The translations under genes were made by a program, and so were the position numbers. From contig JAGTTD010000001.1 in assembly GCA_018398585.1 (NCBI GenBank), positions 24,621,438-24,685,437 on the forward strand: a DNA stretch of 64,000 nucleotides, written 5' to 3'. Positions 20,990-30,996 of the stretch are shown here, piece after piece. The notes below the pieces were generated by a model. That model was not told the origin of the DNA. It was given only the letters and a program-made list of their open reading frames with translations, and did no database searches. Each line of letters opens with the position of its first letter. Position 1 is the first letter of the stretch. The DNA comes from Simmondsia chinensis. Taxonomy: Eukaryota; Streptophyta; Magnoliopsida; Caryophyllales; Simmondsiaceae.

Positions 20990-21710
20990 CCATAAGAACA
21001 ATTGTTGCAACAACTCATAGGTATCCAGGAAATGGTGAAGCACAACAATGGAATTGAGGACTCTATACCTATAGTACAACCCAATGTTCGACCTCCAGAA
21101 CCCTAGCTTCCCTTTTCAAAGCTTCAAAAGCAAGGAGGAGAATTTACCAAGCCTGGAAAGCACAATTCATTTCAATAGCCAAAGTTGGAGTTTAGTTTCT
21201 TTGAAGGAACTCATCTCCAATCATGGGCTCAAAGGTGCGATCGATTTTATAAATTCTATGGTCTACCTGAAAGTGAGAAAGTGGAATGGGTTTCAATTTA
21301 CCTTCATGGGGACCGTGAGATTTGGCTTAATAGCTTAATTACAAGTAGACTAAATTTGTCTGGGAAGGAATTCGTGGAGGAGTTGTGTGATAGATATAAA
21401 GGTGATGAACTTGGAGATGTTGTTGATCAACTGAATAAGCAGGCTCAAACTGGATCAGTTAAGGAGTATATGACTGTTTGAACACCTTAAATCCTTTGTG
21501 ATGGTGGCCAATCTCGGGGCAAGTGAGAGCTATTATGTGTCAAGCTTCATCAGTGGACTCAAGCCCAAGATTAAGAATCTAGTGAAGATGTTGAATCCTG
21601 AATCATTATCTAAGGCTCACTCTAAAGCAAAGCTCTTTGAATCTATAGGAGAGGTAATGGTGGAAGGACCCTCTAAGAGCAAATCAACACCAAACCGTCA
21701 AGCTTGAATG
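20990..21710 (+). pseudogene. G3 Gag remnant
   Basis: The capsid region is readable across three frames: LQSWAQRCDRFYKFYGLPES (about 21211-21270), IYLHGDREIWLNSLI, FVEELCDRYKGDELGDVV and SVKEYMTV, then YYVSSFISGLKPKIKNLVKM (about 21531-21590). These are the retrotransposon gag (capsid) signatures shared with G4 and G5. The stop at 21479 and a missing clean start show decay. Gag forms the particle in which reverse transcription occurs. Confidence 0.88.
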
Positions 21711-21779
21711 AATAATTCATCTGCATTTGCATCTGATAGTAAATCTTCATAGACCAAGCCTTTAAGCACAGAAGCAAAG

Positions 21780-22327
21780 ATGGCTCAAGACCTATGTTTT
21801 GAATGTAACCAAAAGTACTTCTTTAGGCACAAATATAACCCAAAATTGCTTACACCTGTATTAGGAGTCGAGCTAGAAAATTCACATAAGGATACTGCTA
21901 CACTCAATTTAATGAATGAAGTTATGAGAAAGGAAAGAGAGGATGAAGTTGAAATCTTAATCCATGCTCTCATTGGGGGTGTCACTCAAGGTACAATTAG
22001 ATTCAGAGTGGCTAAGCAATACTCTTTCTTGATCTTTATAGACACTAGAAGTCCCCACAGTTGCTTGGATCCTAAACTTGCCAAGAAGGTTGGCATAAAC
22101 TAGTGCAAGGATTGCCATTTTCTATCACTGCGGTCAATGGAAACACTATGCCAATGCAAACTACGTGCAAGTAGTTTAGTTGGGAGATGCAGGGACATCA
22201 GTTTGTCTATGATTTTAGAATACTGGAGCTTGGTGGATGTCGTATGGTGCATGGGGTTAGATTGGATGTAGACAATTAGTCCTGTTGTCTTCGACTTTAC
22301 TAATCTATCCACGTCTTGTAAGAGGAT
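21780..22327 (+). pseudogene. G3 zinc knuckle and protease remnant
   Basis: LCFECNQKYFFRHKY (about 21793-21837) is the Gypsy knuckle with the last cysteine changed to tyrosine. The protease active site reads IDTRSPHSCLDPKLA (about 22038-22082), where S-G of D-S-G-S became T-R. The later LGGCDMVLGVDW motif is frame-shifted (22226-22265). A stop lies at 22101. Coding sequence runs to the point where the Copia element enters, and continues on its far side. Confidence 0.85.
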
Positions 22328-22332
22328 AGGTA

Positions 22333-24549
22333 TGTTGGGAAAAAGTATAAAATTTTTCGAAGAAAATAAACTCTGATGCCGACTATTGGATTCACAGTTC
22401 TCAACTACGGTCACAACAATAGGCACCTATTAGAGCACTTAGAGTAGGAGACTCTTTTCACTACCTAAGCCCCCGGTAGGAGGGTCACGCTTCGTGACAC
22501 TTCAGGTGCGAAAGTTCTCGGGAATAGATTTATTTCTATAAACCCTTTGCTCTAATATCGGTTGTTGGGAGGAATTTCGAAAAATCTCCCTACTTTCATA
22601 AAGTTTACGCAGCGAAAGGGGTTTAGAATTCATATTTCTAAACCTTGGTTGATTTAAAATTCGTAATTTTAAATCTACATATTTAAATTCTTAATTTATA
22701 TCTATAGGCCTTTTACTCTAATACATTCATAACAATATATAAACTTAAACTGGCATAATAACGAATATTGTAAAATAAATAGAAAAGTGAAACTAAAAGA
22801 ACAAGAAAAGAAGAACATATCTAGAATTGCTCTAATTATAAAGAATACCAAGAAAATTGAGACCCTGCGATCTTCTACGCAATGACCTTAAACTGCCCGG
22901 AGGGTGGGCTTCAAAAAATATTAAATTGAAGAAAGAAAAATTTCAACGGAAAATTTTCTCTCCAATTAGGTTTCCGGAACAATTTCCAGAAACCCAAAAA
23001 TTTAATTTGTAATTGAACACCAAACCCTTAGAATAAGAACCTCAATTTATAGTAGTGTACCAGAGGGAAAAATATTTAATTTTTCGATGTGGGATTCGTT
23101 GAACAAGAGCAAAACGCACTGTTTTGATTTCAAAAACAAGTAAAACGCAACGTTTTTATCCTGTAAAATCGCGCCTTTATTTTCAATTAAGCGTGACACA
23201 TGGCGTCGTGTGATTTGTCCTCGTGTGGGGACGTGCATACCAATGGTGGACGTCCCACTTGAGCACTGGTTTGTCTGATTCAGTTCATGCGGATCACGGA
23301 CTGCACAAATGCGATTTTGATTTTTTTTTTTTTTTTTGCTTTGTTTTTTACATGTAAAAATTCATCTTATGAATTTGAAATTTTCAAAATTATTTAATTT
23401 TATAATTTTTAATTTTTATTCATCTCATGAATAATGTTTGGCAAAATTAATTTACCCATCTCATGGATAAATAATTCATCTCATTAATTCTTTAATATTT
23501 TTTCGAAGGCAATAAATACAGAGGCTTGCGTAGGGACCCCAGGGACAATTTAAATCTAGCTCCAAATGGGTTAAATTAATCATCTCATGAATAATTTAAT
23601 TACCATTTATTGAGACTTAATTCCACTAAATAAATCTCACTATACTCCAGACTTAAACCATTTATTCGATATCTCCCTAATAGACTGCATTGATGAAAAC
23701 AACCCCTCCACTACATGTCTATGACAAAGGAAAAATATACCACTACCATTATCCTTCTCACAGCTTCTCCATTAGTTAGCGACTTGCCCTTCACTGAATA
23801 ATTCATTTATACTTAAACATATTCATGGTATAAATTCCAAAATGTCAAACACTTGGAATACTATAGTCAAAGTTTTTGAACTATTCAAATATTTGCGAAT
23901 CAACTATGGGAACATCTATATCTCATAAGAGATTGTCGATTCCCAATTGAATACCTGATCCTTGTCGCACTTCACGCCGCTATGTAGTATACGTGGGAAT
24001 TCAGTCATGTGTTTAAACCTTACTTATAGTACACCAAAGTAACTAACATTCCATGCACAAGTTCAGAATACCCTCAGCATTTAGAGTCGTCGTTCAAATT
24101 GTACAATGCGAATCACTCATCCCTAATACTAGTATAAAAATAAGTAATCCACATGGTCCTACTCAGTGTGTCAATCTTATTAATCACACTAACCTAACAC
24201 TTTTGGATCTCTATCCACATGACCGAGACAAGTCATATAAAGTGTCACGTTATAGTCTTAACAACAAGTGGTCCATGCTTGTCGTCGACTGTGAGTCTTT
24301 CAAACACGAATTTGTACCATTTGTTCAAAGTCCATATGTGGCTTAGTCTCCAAACCACTTAGAACAAACATGTAAATTGTAGTATGAGGACTACACCCAT
24401 CAGATGGATGTCTCCCACAAGAAAATCACATGCAGTATAAAGTCTTGCTTACACAAGTTTAACTAGGAAACGATTGGGACTTCAATTTTATTTACTAATC
24501 AAATAATAGATCCAGAATAAATCTGGATCTTAGGACACTGTTCCTAACA
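22333..24549 (-). repeat. C1 3' LTR (extended type, 2217 bp)
   Basis: On the minus strand it starts TGTTAGGAACAGTGTCC at 24549 and ends CTTTTTCCCAACA at 22333, next to the AGGTA duplication. A TATA box, CTATAAATTGAGG, lies near 23041-23055. It has an inner CCTCCCAACA end at 22563, followed by a primer-site-like sequence and about 230 bp that the short-type LTRs lack. A T-rich run is at 23323-23337. Confidence 0.9.
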
Positions 24550-25330
24550 ATTTTCCACTTGTCCTAAATCCAATTTATGATGAAGTCCATACTCACCCCT
24601 TTTAAGTTTGAACCAATGGTCTACTTAGCCTAACCCTTGGCGAGCTCAATTATTCTATTGTGAAGTTAGCATTACAATACTGCTTGACATTCCTCTCACT
24701 AATGGCTCCCACTCTAAGAGTAAAGACCTGCCCAGACGTTGTACTTCTATCATTTTAATTTGACTGGAAGTCTTTAATCAGTACTGCCAACTGGAACCAG
24801 CTCGTCACTTTGAAAGATCAGCATATAATCTCTAGTCCTTCTCAAGTCCTAGAGAAAACACGTCATTGACCCAAGTTAGACTGACACCTGCTTACTATAC
24901 CACAGCATAGCAAATATCTTGTCTCATGCACAGCATGGCATACAAGAGGCTCCCACTACCAAAGCATATGGAATATTCCTCAACTATTCCTCTTCTTGAG
25001 GTGCCATAGAACACTGCTCTAATGAGAAAAAGGGACTTCATGCCTGAAAGGTAAAAGACCTTTCTTAGAGTCCTGCATGCAATACCTTGACAACATTTTG
25101 TTAATATAAGTGGCTAGAGAAAGACCCAACACCCTACTTTTACAACCTCGCAAAAGCTTAATCCTAAGAGTAGAGCTGGCTTCAACTATATCTTTCATAT
25201 TGAGCTATTATGACAACCAAGTCTTTGCAGCTATTGACACCCCCACATCATTCCTAATGAGTAGTATATTTTTGGCATACAATACCAAAAAAGTCACTAC
25301 TTTCTCCTAATATTGTTTGTACATGCATGG
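24550..25330 (-). pseudogene. C1 reverse transcriptase and RNase H remnant
   Basis: Against the LTR is a purine-rich tract (minus strand of 24550-24566). Further in, the minus strand reads QLAVLTDSDFQ-like RNase H scraps, GSLLYAMLCMRQDICYAV (about 24900-24955), KGLLPF-like sequence, and YAKNILLIRNDVGVSIAAKT (about 25210-25290). The last is the polymerase active site YVDDILLIGND in which both aspartates are changed. Much of RNase H is deleted compared with 15247-15823. Inactive. Confidence 0.78.
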
Positions 25331-26300
25331 CTCATTCAACCAATTGTTCAAAACTATAAGACTTAATTGCTTCATTGTGACTAAAATGATCAGATTCAAT
25401 GCCACGGTCAACCACTAAAAATTCTCGCTATGAACCTGTCAGGTGTCCTGACAATCGTCCCACCACACTTAAGCTCTCGTATACCGGGAACATTTTTGTT
25501 CCTATCATTCGGTTCATCTAATGCATCCACTATGTCTTGAGCTGTGTCTAGCTATTTAGAATTAGTGTCGTTTTCCTTTAATAGTATTTTCAATTTATTT
25601 TTGTCGCATACTTGCAAAATGCTATCGAAGTATTTTGCATTATATTTACAAAAGACCTTTTAAATAAAAAAAACTGTGGAAAAGACCGTCCTTGTTCCTT
25701 TTATTTGCAACACCATTCTGCTGCCGTATACTCAAAGCAGAAAGCTGAGATCTAATCTCATTTGCAGTTAGGAAATCCAAAAACTCACCCAAAAAATATT
25801 CATCACCTCGATCTGATCGAAGTGACTTACCTTGTTTACCTAATTGCTTTGCAACTTCAGCTTTGTTCTCTTTGAACTTTTCAAAAAAGCCTAACTAATG
25901 CCTAATTAGGAAAACATATACATATCTTGAGTGATCTTCACTAAACGTGATTAAGTACTCATACTCACCTCTTGCCTGAACATGTATTGGTCCACATACA
26001 TCTATGTGAACAAGCTCAAGCAAGTCACCAACCTTGTTTCCTTTACTTTTAAAGACATACTTGGTCATCTTTCTTTCTATGCAGGATTTGCAGATTGGTA
26101 ATGACCTCAAGTCCAAAGCCTCTACCGGTCCATCTTTTACTAGTCTTTGGATCCTGTTTGAATTTGTGTGACCTACACGCTGGTGCGAGGTGTAGGCATT
26201 ATGACTTTCAGGGTGTTTTATTTTAGAAGCTTGAACAAGTGAACTTATGTTAGATTTATTTAAACAATTACCAGAGTTCTGATAAGGAAATAACATGAAT
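25331..26300 (-). pseudogene. C1 GAG-pre-integrase and integrase remnant
   Basis: The zinc region reads SHQRVGHTNSNRIQRLVKDG, then LDLRSLPICKSCIERKMTK (about 26080-26190), a normal HHCC set apart from small changes. The core shows LVHIDVCGPIHV (first Asp, about 25980-26015) and SLRSDRGDEYFLGEFLDF (second Asp, about 25775-25830). In NGVANKRN (about 25705-25730) the catalytic glutamate of the usual NGVAERRN is asparagine. The stop at 25895 breaks the frame. Below 25600 only linker sequence (ALDEPNDRNKNVPGI) is readable. Confidence 0.85.
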
Positions 26301-26689
26301 AAACAATTTATTTATGTACATATGCAAATAAACAATTTATTTCTTGTATTAAAAGGTTCATTATCAAAATCAATTGAATAGCAATTACTCATTAACCGAA
26401 ATACAGAAATCAAATTCCTGTACAGCGAATGTTTAAATAATCAATCCTTTAAAACTAAACTCTACCATTAAAGTCTAAGCTTACATCTCCAATACTTAAG
26501 ACCACTACTATTATTGTACTGTCCCAGACCATCAGGTACACCCCCCATTGTGTAGCCTTTAGCCTAGCTTGAGCTCTTGTAACATATTACAGATATGGTG
26601 AGTTGAACTTGAGTCCACCCACTAAGAACCTGGTGGACTCTCAACTGCGCATGACTCAACTAAGTGAGATATCAAAATTTCTCCACCAG
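26301..26689 (-). other. C1 internal segment without clear domain
   Basis: This is where the Copia protease should lie. No D-S/T-G-A active site is readable on the minus strand in any frame, only stop-rich sequence. It is probably a decayed or rearranged protease region. Confidence 0.4.
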
Positions 26690-26985
26690 ATGGCTTAGCA
26701 GTCTTTGCAAGAAAAGTAGCTATGTACTTGGTGTAGTTCCTCCCCCAGGGGCCTAGTTTTCTTGCAAAAGAAACACTTTTCTTTTGATGACTTCCTTATG
26801 GACTTGGTTGCGACAATAGCAACCTTGTCCTTTCCATTCTTTCTAATAGGTCCCTTGTGAGCAATGACTAAGTCTAACTCATCTTTCAAGGCAAAGTGAC
26901 TCGGTCCAGTGAGCACATTATATATTCAAAATCAAGTGAAGTTCGCCAACCGTATCCATATCAAAAATACTATAAGTGCAAACAT
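26690..26985 (-). pseudogene. C1 Gag remnant with internal deletion
   Basis: The minus strand reads MLTGPSHFALKDELDLVIAH (about 26857-26916), comparable to the LAGPNYFA block at the Gag start of the other copy. It then jumps to a lysine-rich stretch and KCFFCKK (about 26755-26775), the start of a zinc knuckle whose second half is degenerate. The capsid domain between these blocks is missing, so Gag is internally deleted and this copy could only have moved with helper proteins. Confidence 0.6.
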
Positions 26986-27483
26986 TTGTGTAACTGTCTA
27001 ACAAGAGCAATATATAATGCAGTGATATATATTATTTCAATTTAGCATACACAATTACTCCCCAGTAGCAGGGTCACACGAAGCTAGTTCGGGTGAGAAC
27101 TATTCTCAATTAACCTGTTTTCGTGTAACTCTTACTAAACATGATTAACTCACCATTTTACCTTAGTCTCTAACATGACATAATAGAGCTCCTCGGGGAG
27201 GCTAATGCATCACGCAAGTTAAGCGTAAACCATTACCTAAATCTCCATACAAATACACGTAATACTCCACAGTAGCGTGGTCGCATCGCTTCTTTTCACT
27301 TTGGTTTATCATAATAGAAGTCTAACCCTGTCATTTGCAAACGGACATCCTCCATAGGGAGGTCTATCGATCCACTATACTGCTAGACTGGTAATGGAGA
27401 CCGTGAGATTACAACAATTGAAATCTCGCTCCCACTTTATTTTTATAACCAATGGTTTTTTAATTAACTCGCATTTACAACCT

Positions 27484-28016
27484 GGATTATCTCATAATCC
27501 CCTTTAGAATCTCATTCTAAAATTAACCAAAATTAATTAATTAATTTACTCAAAAATATTATTGTTTTACAACATCGATTATCTCATAATCTTGCTTTAG
27601 AATCTCATTCTAAAACCAATCAAAAAATTAATTAATTAATTTTAATTAAAATAATACCAATATCTAATTTAGATTATCACATAATCTACTTTTCAAAATC
27701 TAATTCCAAAATTAAATTAAAATAATTTTATTTAGAATCAGTGGCGATTTTGTGCTTAGACTATCTCATAATCCATTTTTAGAATCTCATTCTAAAATTA
27801 AATAAGCTCAGACTATCCAATAGTCAAGTTTAGAATCTTATTCTAAAATTTAGTTAATAAAATTTAACTTTTATTTTTAAAAAAATGTTCACTTAGACTA
27901 TCATATAGTCTATTTCAGAATCTTATTCTAAAATAATTTAAAATAACTTTTATTTTAAATAATACTGATTCACGACTTAGATTATCTTATAATCTAATTT
28001 AGAATCTCAATCTAAA
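27484..28016 (-). repeat. Seven units of paired small hairpins
   Basis: Each unit has hairpin A (type GATTAT-CTC-ATAATC) followed by hairpin B (type TTTAGAAT-CTC-ATTCTAAA). A copies: 27484-27500, 27577-27591, 27671-27687, 27759-27774, 27811-27825, about 27895-27911, 27979-27995. B copies: 27503-27521, 27596-27614, 27691-27710 (degenerate), 27778-27796, 27829-27847, 27914-27932, 27998-28016. Unit spacing varies from about 50 to 90 bp. In several units stems carry matched changes (GACTAT with ATAGTC), so pairing is kept. The loop is CTC or one base different in most cases, GAG in element sense. Confidence 0.85.
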
Positions 28017-28114
28017 AGGAAATTAATTAATAAGATAATTAATTTATAATTATTATTTAAATTAGTACTGACGCCTACATGTCCCAAAAATAAAATAATA
28101 AAAAACTTTTGTTA

Positions 28115-28203
28115 ATTGCTGACATCAGACGTCAGATGCTGACATCAGTTGTCAGACGCCAGCAGTAGGTGCTGACGTCAGCATGTCGTCAGCATCTGCT
28201 GAT
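28115..28203 (-). repeat. TGACGTCA-rich cluster in C1 leader
   Basis: Repeated GCTGACATCAG, GTCAGACG and GCTGACGTCAGCA phrases occur, including the perfect 14-bp palindrome TGCTGACGTCAGCA at 28170-28183. TGACG(TCA) is the core bound by plant bZIP/TGA factors. The other copy keeps only two such sites (near 11905 and 11960). Confidence 0.7.
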
Positions 28204-28241
28204 AATTTTTGAAATTAAAATAATTTAATTTAAAGTAAATA

Positions 28242-28430
28242 ATTGAATCTAATCTCATTAGATTAATTTTATCCGATTTTGTAAAATTAATTGAACCTAA
28301 TCTCATTAGATCAACCTTATCCAATTTTGTTAAAAATAATTGAATCTAATCTCAATAGATCAACTTTATCCAATTTTGTAAAAATTGATTGAATCTAATC
28401 TCATTCGATCAATTTTCTCTGGTTTCGCAA
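28242..28430 (-). repeat. Four 48-bp tandem units in C1 leader
   Basis: Each unit contains ATTGAATCTAATCTCATTAG followed by ATC-ATTTTATCC-ATTTTGTAA. The TCTAAT-CTC-ATTAGA part is again a hairpin with the CTC loop. Units start at about 28242, 28290, 28338 and 28386. The short-LTR copy has one unit at about 12026. Confidence 0.85.
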
Positions 28431-28531
28431 ATCATATCAAAATATGCATAACCTCATTATAGAAATAACATAATCGCAAGTTTATAAATTGATGTAACTG
28501 AATTAACAATTAATTAATTAACAATTTTAAC

Positions 28532-28735
28532 AATTTAAACCGTTACTTTAAACAATCTAGTTAACTATTAAAACTTTTAACCCATTTAAACAATTTAAAT
28601 CGATACTTTAAATAACCTAGTTAACTACTAAATCCTCTAACCGATTTAAACAATTTAAATCGATACTTTAAATAACCTAGTTAACTATTAACTCTTTTAA
28701 TGATTTAAACAATTTAAATCACTAATTCAAACAAG
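28532..28735 (-). repeat. About 3.5 units of a 60-bp repeat in C1 leader
   Basis: Units start with AACAATTTAAATCGATACTT and contain AACCTAGTTAACTA. They begin near 28530, 28589, 28649 and 28708 (partial). The array is absent from the short-LTR copy. Confidence 0.85.
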
Positions 28736-28837
28736 TTTTTCCTTCTCAATAAAATATCTAATTTATTAAATTGCAAATCCATTTATTTCGATTTTAATAT
28801 ACCTATTTGTGTATATTATGAATGTTATTAGAGGCTG

Positions 28838-28851
28838 ACTCTGATACCAAT
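28838..28851 (-). promoter_or_regulatory. C1 primer-binding site
   Basis: On the minus strand ATTGGTATCAGAGT directly follows the end of the 5' LTR (...TTTTCCACTA). It matches the initiator tRNA-Met type site apart from the last base. Confidence 0.85.
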
Positions 28852-30991
28852 TAGTGGAAAAAATATGAATTTTGTTGAAAAATAAACTCTGATACCTATC
28901 GCTCGATTCACAGTTCTCAACTATGGTCACAACAATAGTCACATATTAGAGCACTTAGAGTAGGAGACTCTTCTCTCTACCTAAGCCCTCGGTCGGAGAG
29001 TCACGCTTCGTGACACCTCACGTGCTAGAGTTCTTGGGAATTAATTTTTCTCCATAAACCCTTTGCCCTAATACCGGTTGTTGGGACAAATTTCAAAAAT
29101 TCTCCCTACTTTCTTAAAGTTTACGCAGCGTAAGGGGTTTAGGATTTATAATTCTAAACCTGGGTTGATTTAAAATTCCTAATTTTAAATCTACAAATTT
29201 TAATTCATAATTTAAATCTACAGATCTAAATTTTTAATTTTGATCTATAGGCCTTTTACTCTAGTACATTCATAACAATACATAAACTTAAACTGGCATA
29301 ATAACGAATACTGTAAATAAATAGAAACGCGAAACGAAAAGCAGAAGGAAAGAAGAACATACCTGAAATCGCTCCAGCTGTAAAAAATATCACGAAAATC
29401 GAGACCCCGCGATCTTCTATACATTGACCTCAAACTGTCCAGAGGGTGGGCTCCGAAAAATATTAAACTGAGGCAAGAAAATTTTCAACGGAAATTTTTC
29501 TCCCCATTTAGGTCTCTAAAACAATTTTCAGAAACCCAAAAATTTAATTTCTAATTCAATACCAAACCCTTAGAATAAGCACCTCTATTTATAGTAGTAT
29601 CCTAGAGCGAAAAAAGCTGATTTTTCGATGTGGGATTCGCTGAACTAAAGAAAAATGCATCGTTTTGATTTCAAAAACAAGTAAAATGCAGCGTTTTTAC
29701 TCGATAAAATTGCTCCTCTATTTTGAATGAAGAATGACTCATGGCGTCGCATGATTCATCCCCGGGTGGGTAAGCAGATTCCCATGGTGGACGTAGAGCA
29801 CTGGCACGTCCAATTCATTTCACGGGGATCGCGTGCTGTATAAATTCGATTTTGGTTTTTTTTTTTTGCTTTGCTTTCCACATGTAAAAATTCATCTTAT
29901 GAATTTTTATTTTCTAAAATTCATTTATTTTATAATTTTTAATTTTTATTCATCTTATGAATGATGTTTGGAAAAATTAATTTACCCATCCCATGGATAA
30001 ATAATTCATCTCATGAATTCTTCAATATTTTTCCGATGGCAATAAATACGGAGCCTTGCGCAGGGACTCCAGGGATAATTTAAATCTAGCTCCAAATAAG
30101 ATAAATTAATCATCTCATGAAATAATTTAAGTACCATTTAATGTGACTTAATTCCACTAAATAAATCTCAATGCACTCCAAACTTAAACCATTTATTCGA
30201 TATCTCCCTAATAGACTGTATTGATGACAATAATCCCTCAATTAGATGTCCACGATAAAGGATAAATATAACCACTACCATTATCCTTTTCACAGCTTCT
30301 CCATTAGTTACCAACTCGCTCTTCACTGAATAATTCATTTATACTTGAGCATATTCGTAGTATAAATTCCAAATGTCAAACACTTAGAATACTTTAGCCA
30401 AAGTTTCTGAACCATTCAAATATTTGCGAATCAACTAAGGGGACATCTGTATCTCATAAGGGACTGAAAATTCCCTGTTGAATACCCGATCCTTGTCACA
30501 CTTCACGCCACTACCCAGTATATGTGGGAATTCAATCATGCGTTTAGACCTTACATATAGTACACCAAAGTAACTAACATTCCATGCACAAGTCCGGAAT
30601 ACCCTCAGGATTTAGAGTCGTCGTTCAAACAGTACAATGTGAATCGCTCATCTCCGATAGTAGTTTAGAAAGAGGTAATCCACATGGTCCAACTCGGTGT
30701 GTCAATCTTATTAAGCACACTAACCTAACACTTTTGGATCTCCATCCACATGACCAAGACAAGGCATCTAAAGTTTCACGCTATAGTCTTAACATACAAG
30801 TGGTCCAAACTTGTCTTCGACTACGAGTCTTTCAAACAACAATTCATACCATTTTTTCCAAGTCTATGCGTGGCTTAGTCTCATAAACCACTCAGAACAA
30901 ATATGTAAATCGTAGTCTGAGGACTACACCCATCTCAGGGAAAAATAATATATCCAAAATAAATCTGGATTTTAGGACACCGTTCCTAGCA
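28852..30991 (-). repeat. C1 5' LTR (extended type, 2140 bp)
   Basis: It pairs with 22333-24549. The outer end at 30991 (minus TGCTAGGAACGG) abuts AGGTA. A TATA box, CTATAAATAGAGG, lies near 29582-29597. The inner, older end CCCAACA is at 29079. It is followed on the minus strand by ACCGGTATTAGGGC (29065-29078), a relict primer site, and then about 210 bp to the present end at 28852. A deletion near 30940 removes part of U3. Confidence 0.9.
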
Positions 30992-30996
30992 AGGTA

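Larger units (their letters stand above)
26986..28837 (-). other. C1 5' leader with three tandem arrays
   Basis: This 1.85-kb untranslated leader lies between primer site and gag. It aligns with 11232-12326 but is about 750 bp longer because three repeat arrays are expanded. These are paired hairpins (27484-28016), a 48-bp repeat (28242-28430) and a 60-bp repeat (28532-28735). It has no useful reading frame. Long leaders are known in Angela-type elements; these arrays are seen directly here. Confidence 0.8.
22333..30991 (-). mobile_element. C1: Angela-like Ty1/Copia retrotransposon, 8.66 kb, degraded
   Basis: The element has two ~2.1-2.2-kb LTRs, a polypurine tract, pol remnants in Copia order (integrase before RT), a gag remnant, a long leader and a primer site, all on the minus strand. 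AGGTA flanks it at 22328-22332 and 30992-30996, so both outer ends are fixed. It sits in G3 between protease and RT. The internal part is short of gag, protease and much of RT and RNase H, so it is a deletion derivative. Confidence 0.92.

Noticed and set aside
22563..24549. First reading of the C1 3' LTR as starting at TGTTGGGAGG (22563)
   Set aside because: The AGGTA duplication and the matching sequence left of the 5' LTR show that the LTR reaches 22333; the inner end is a relict.
27484..28735. CRISPR-like regular repeats
   Set aside because: Units are diverged tandem repeats in a retrotransposon leader, without constant-length unique spacers or cas genes, in plant DNA.
30584..30886. A 100-codon frame, with a similar one at 24053-24346
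   Set aside because: Both are chance frames in the same part of paired Copia LTRs, opposite in strand to the element.
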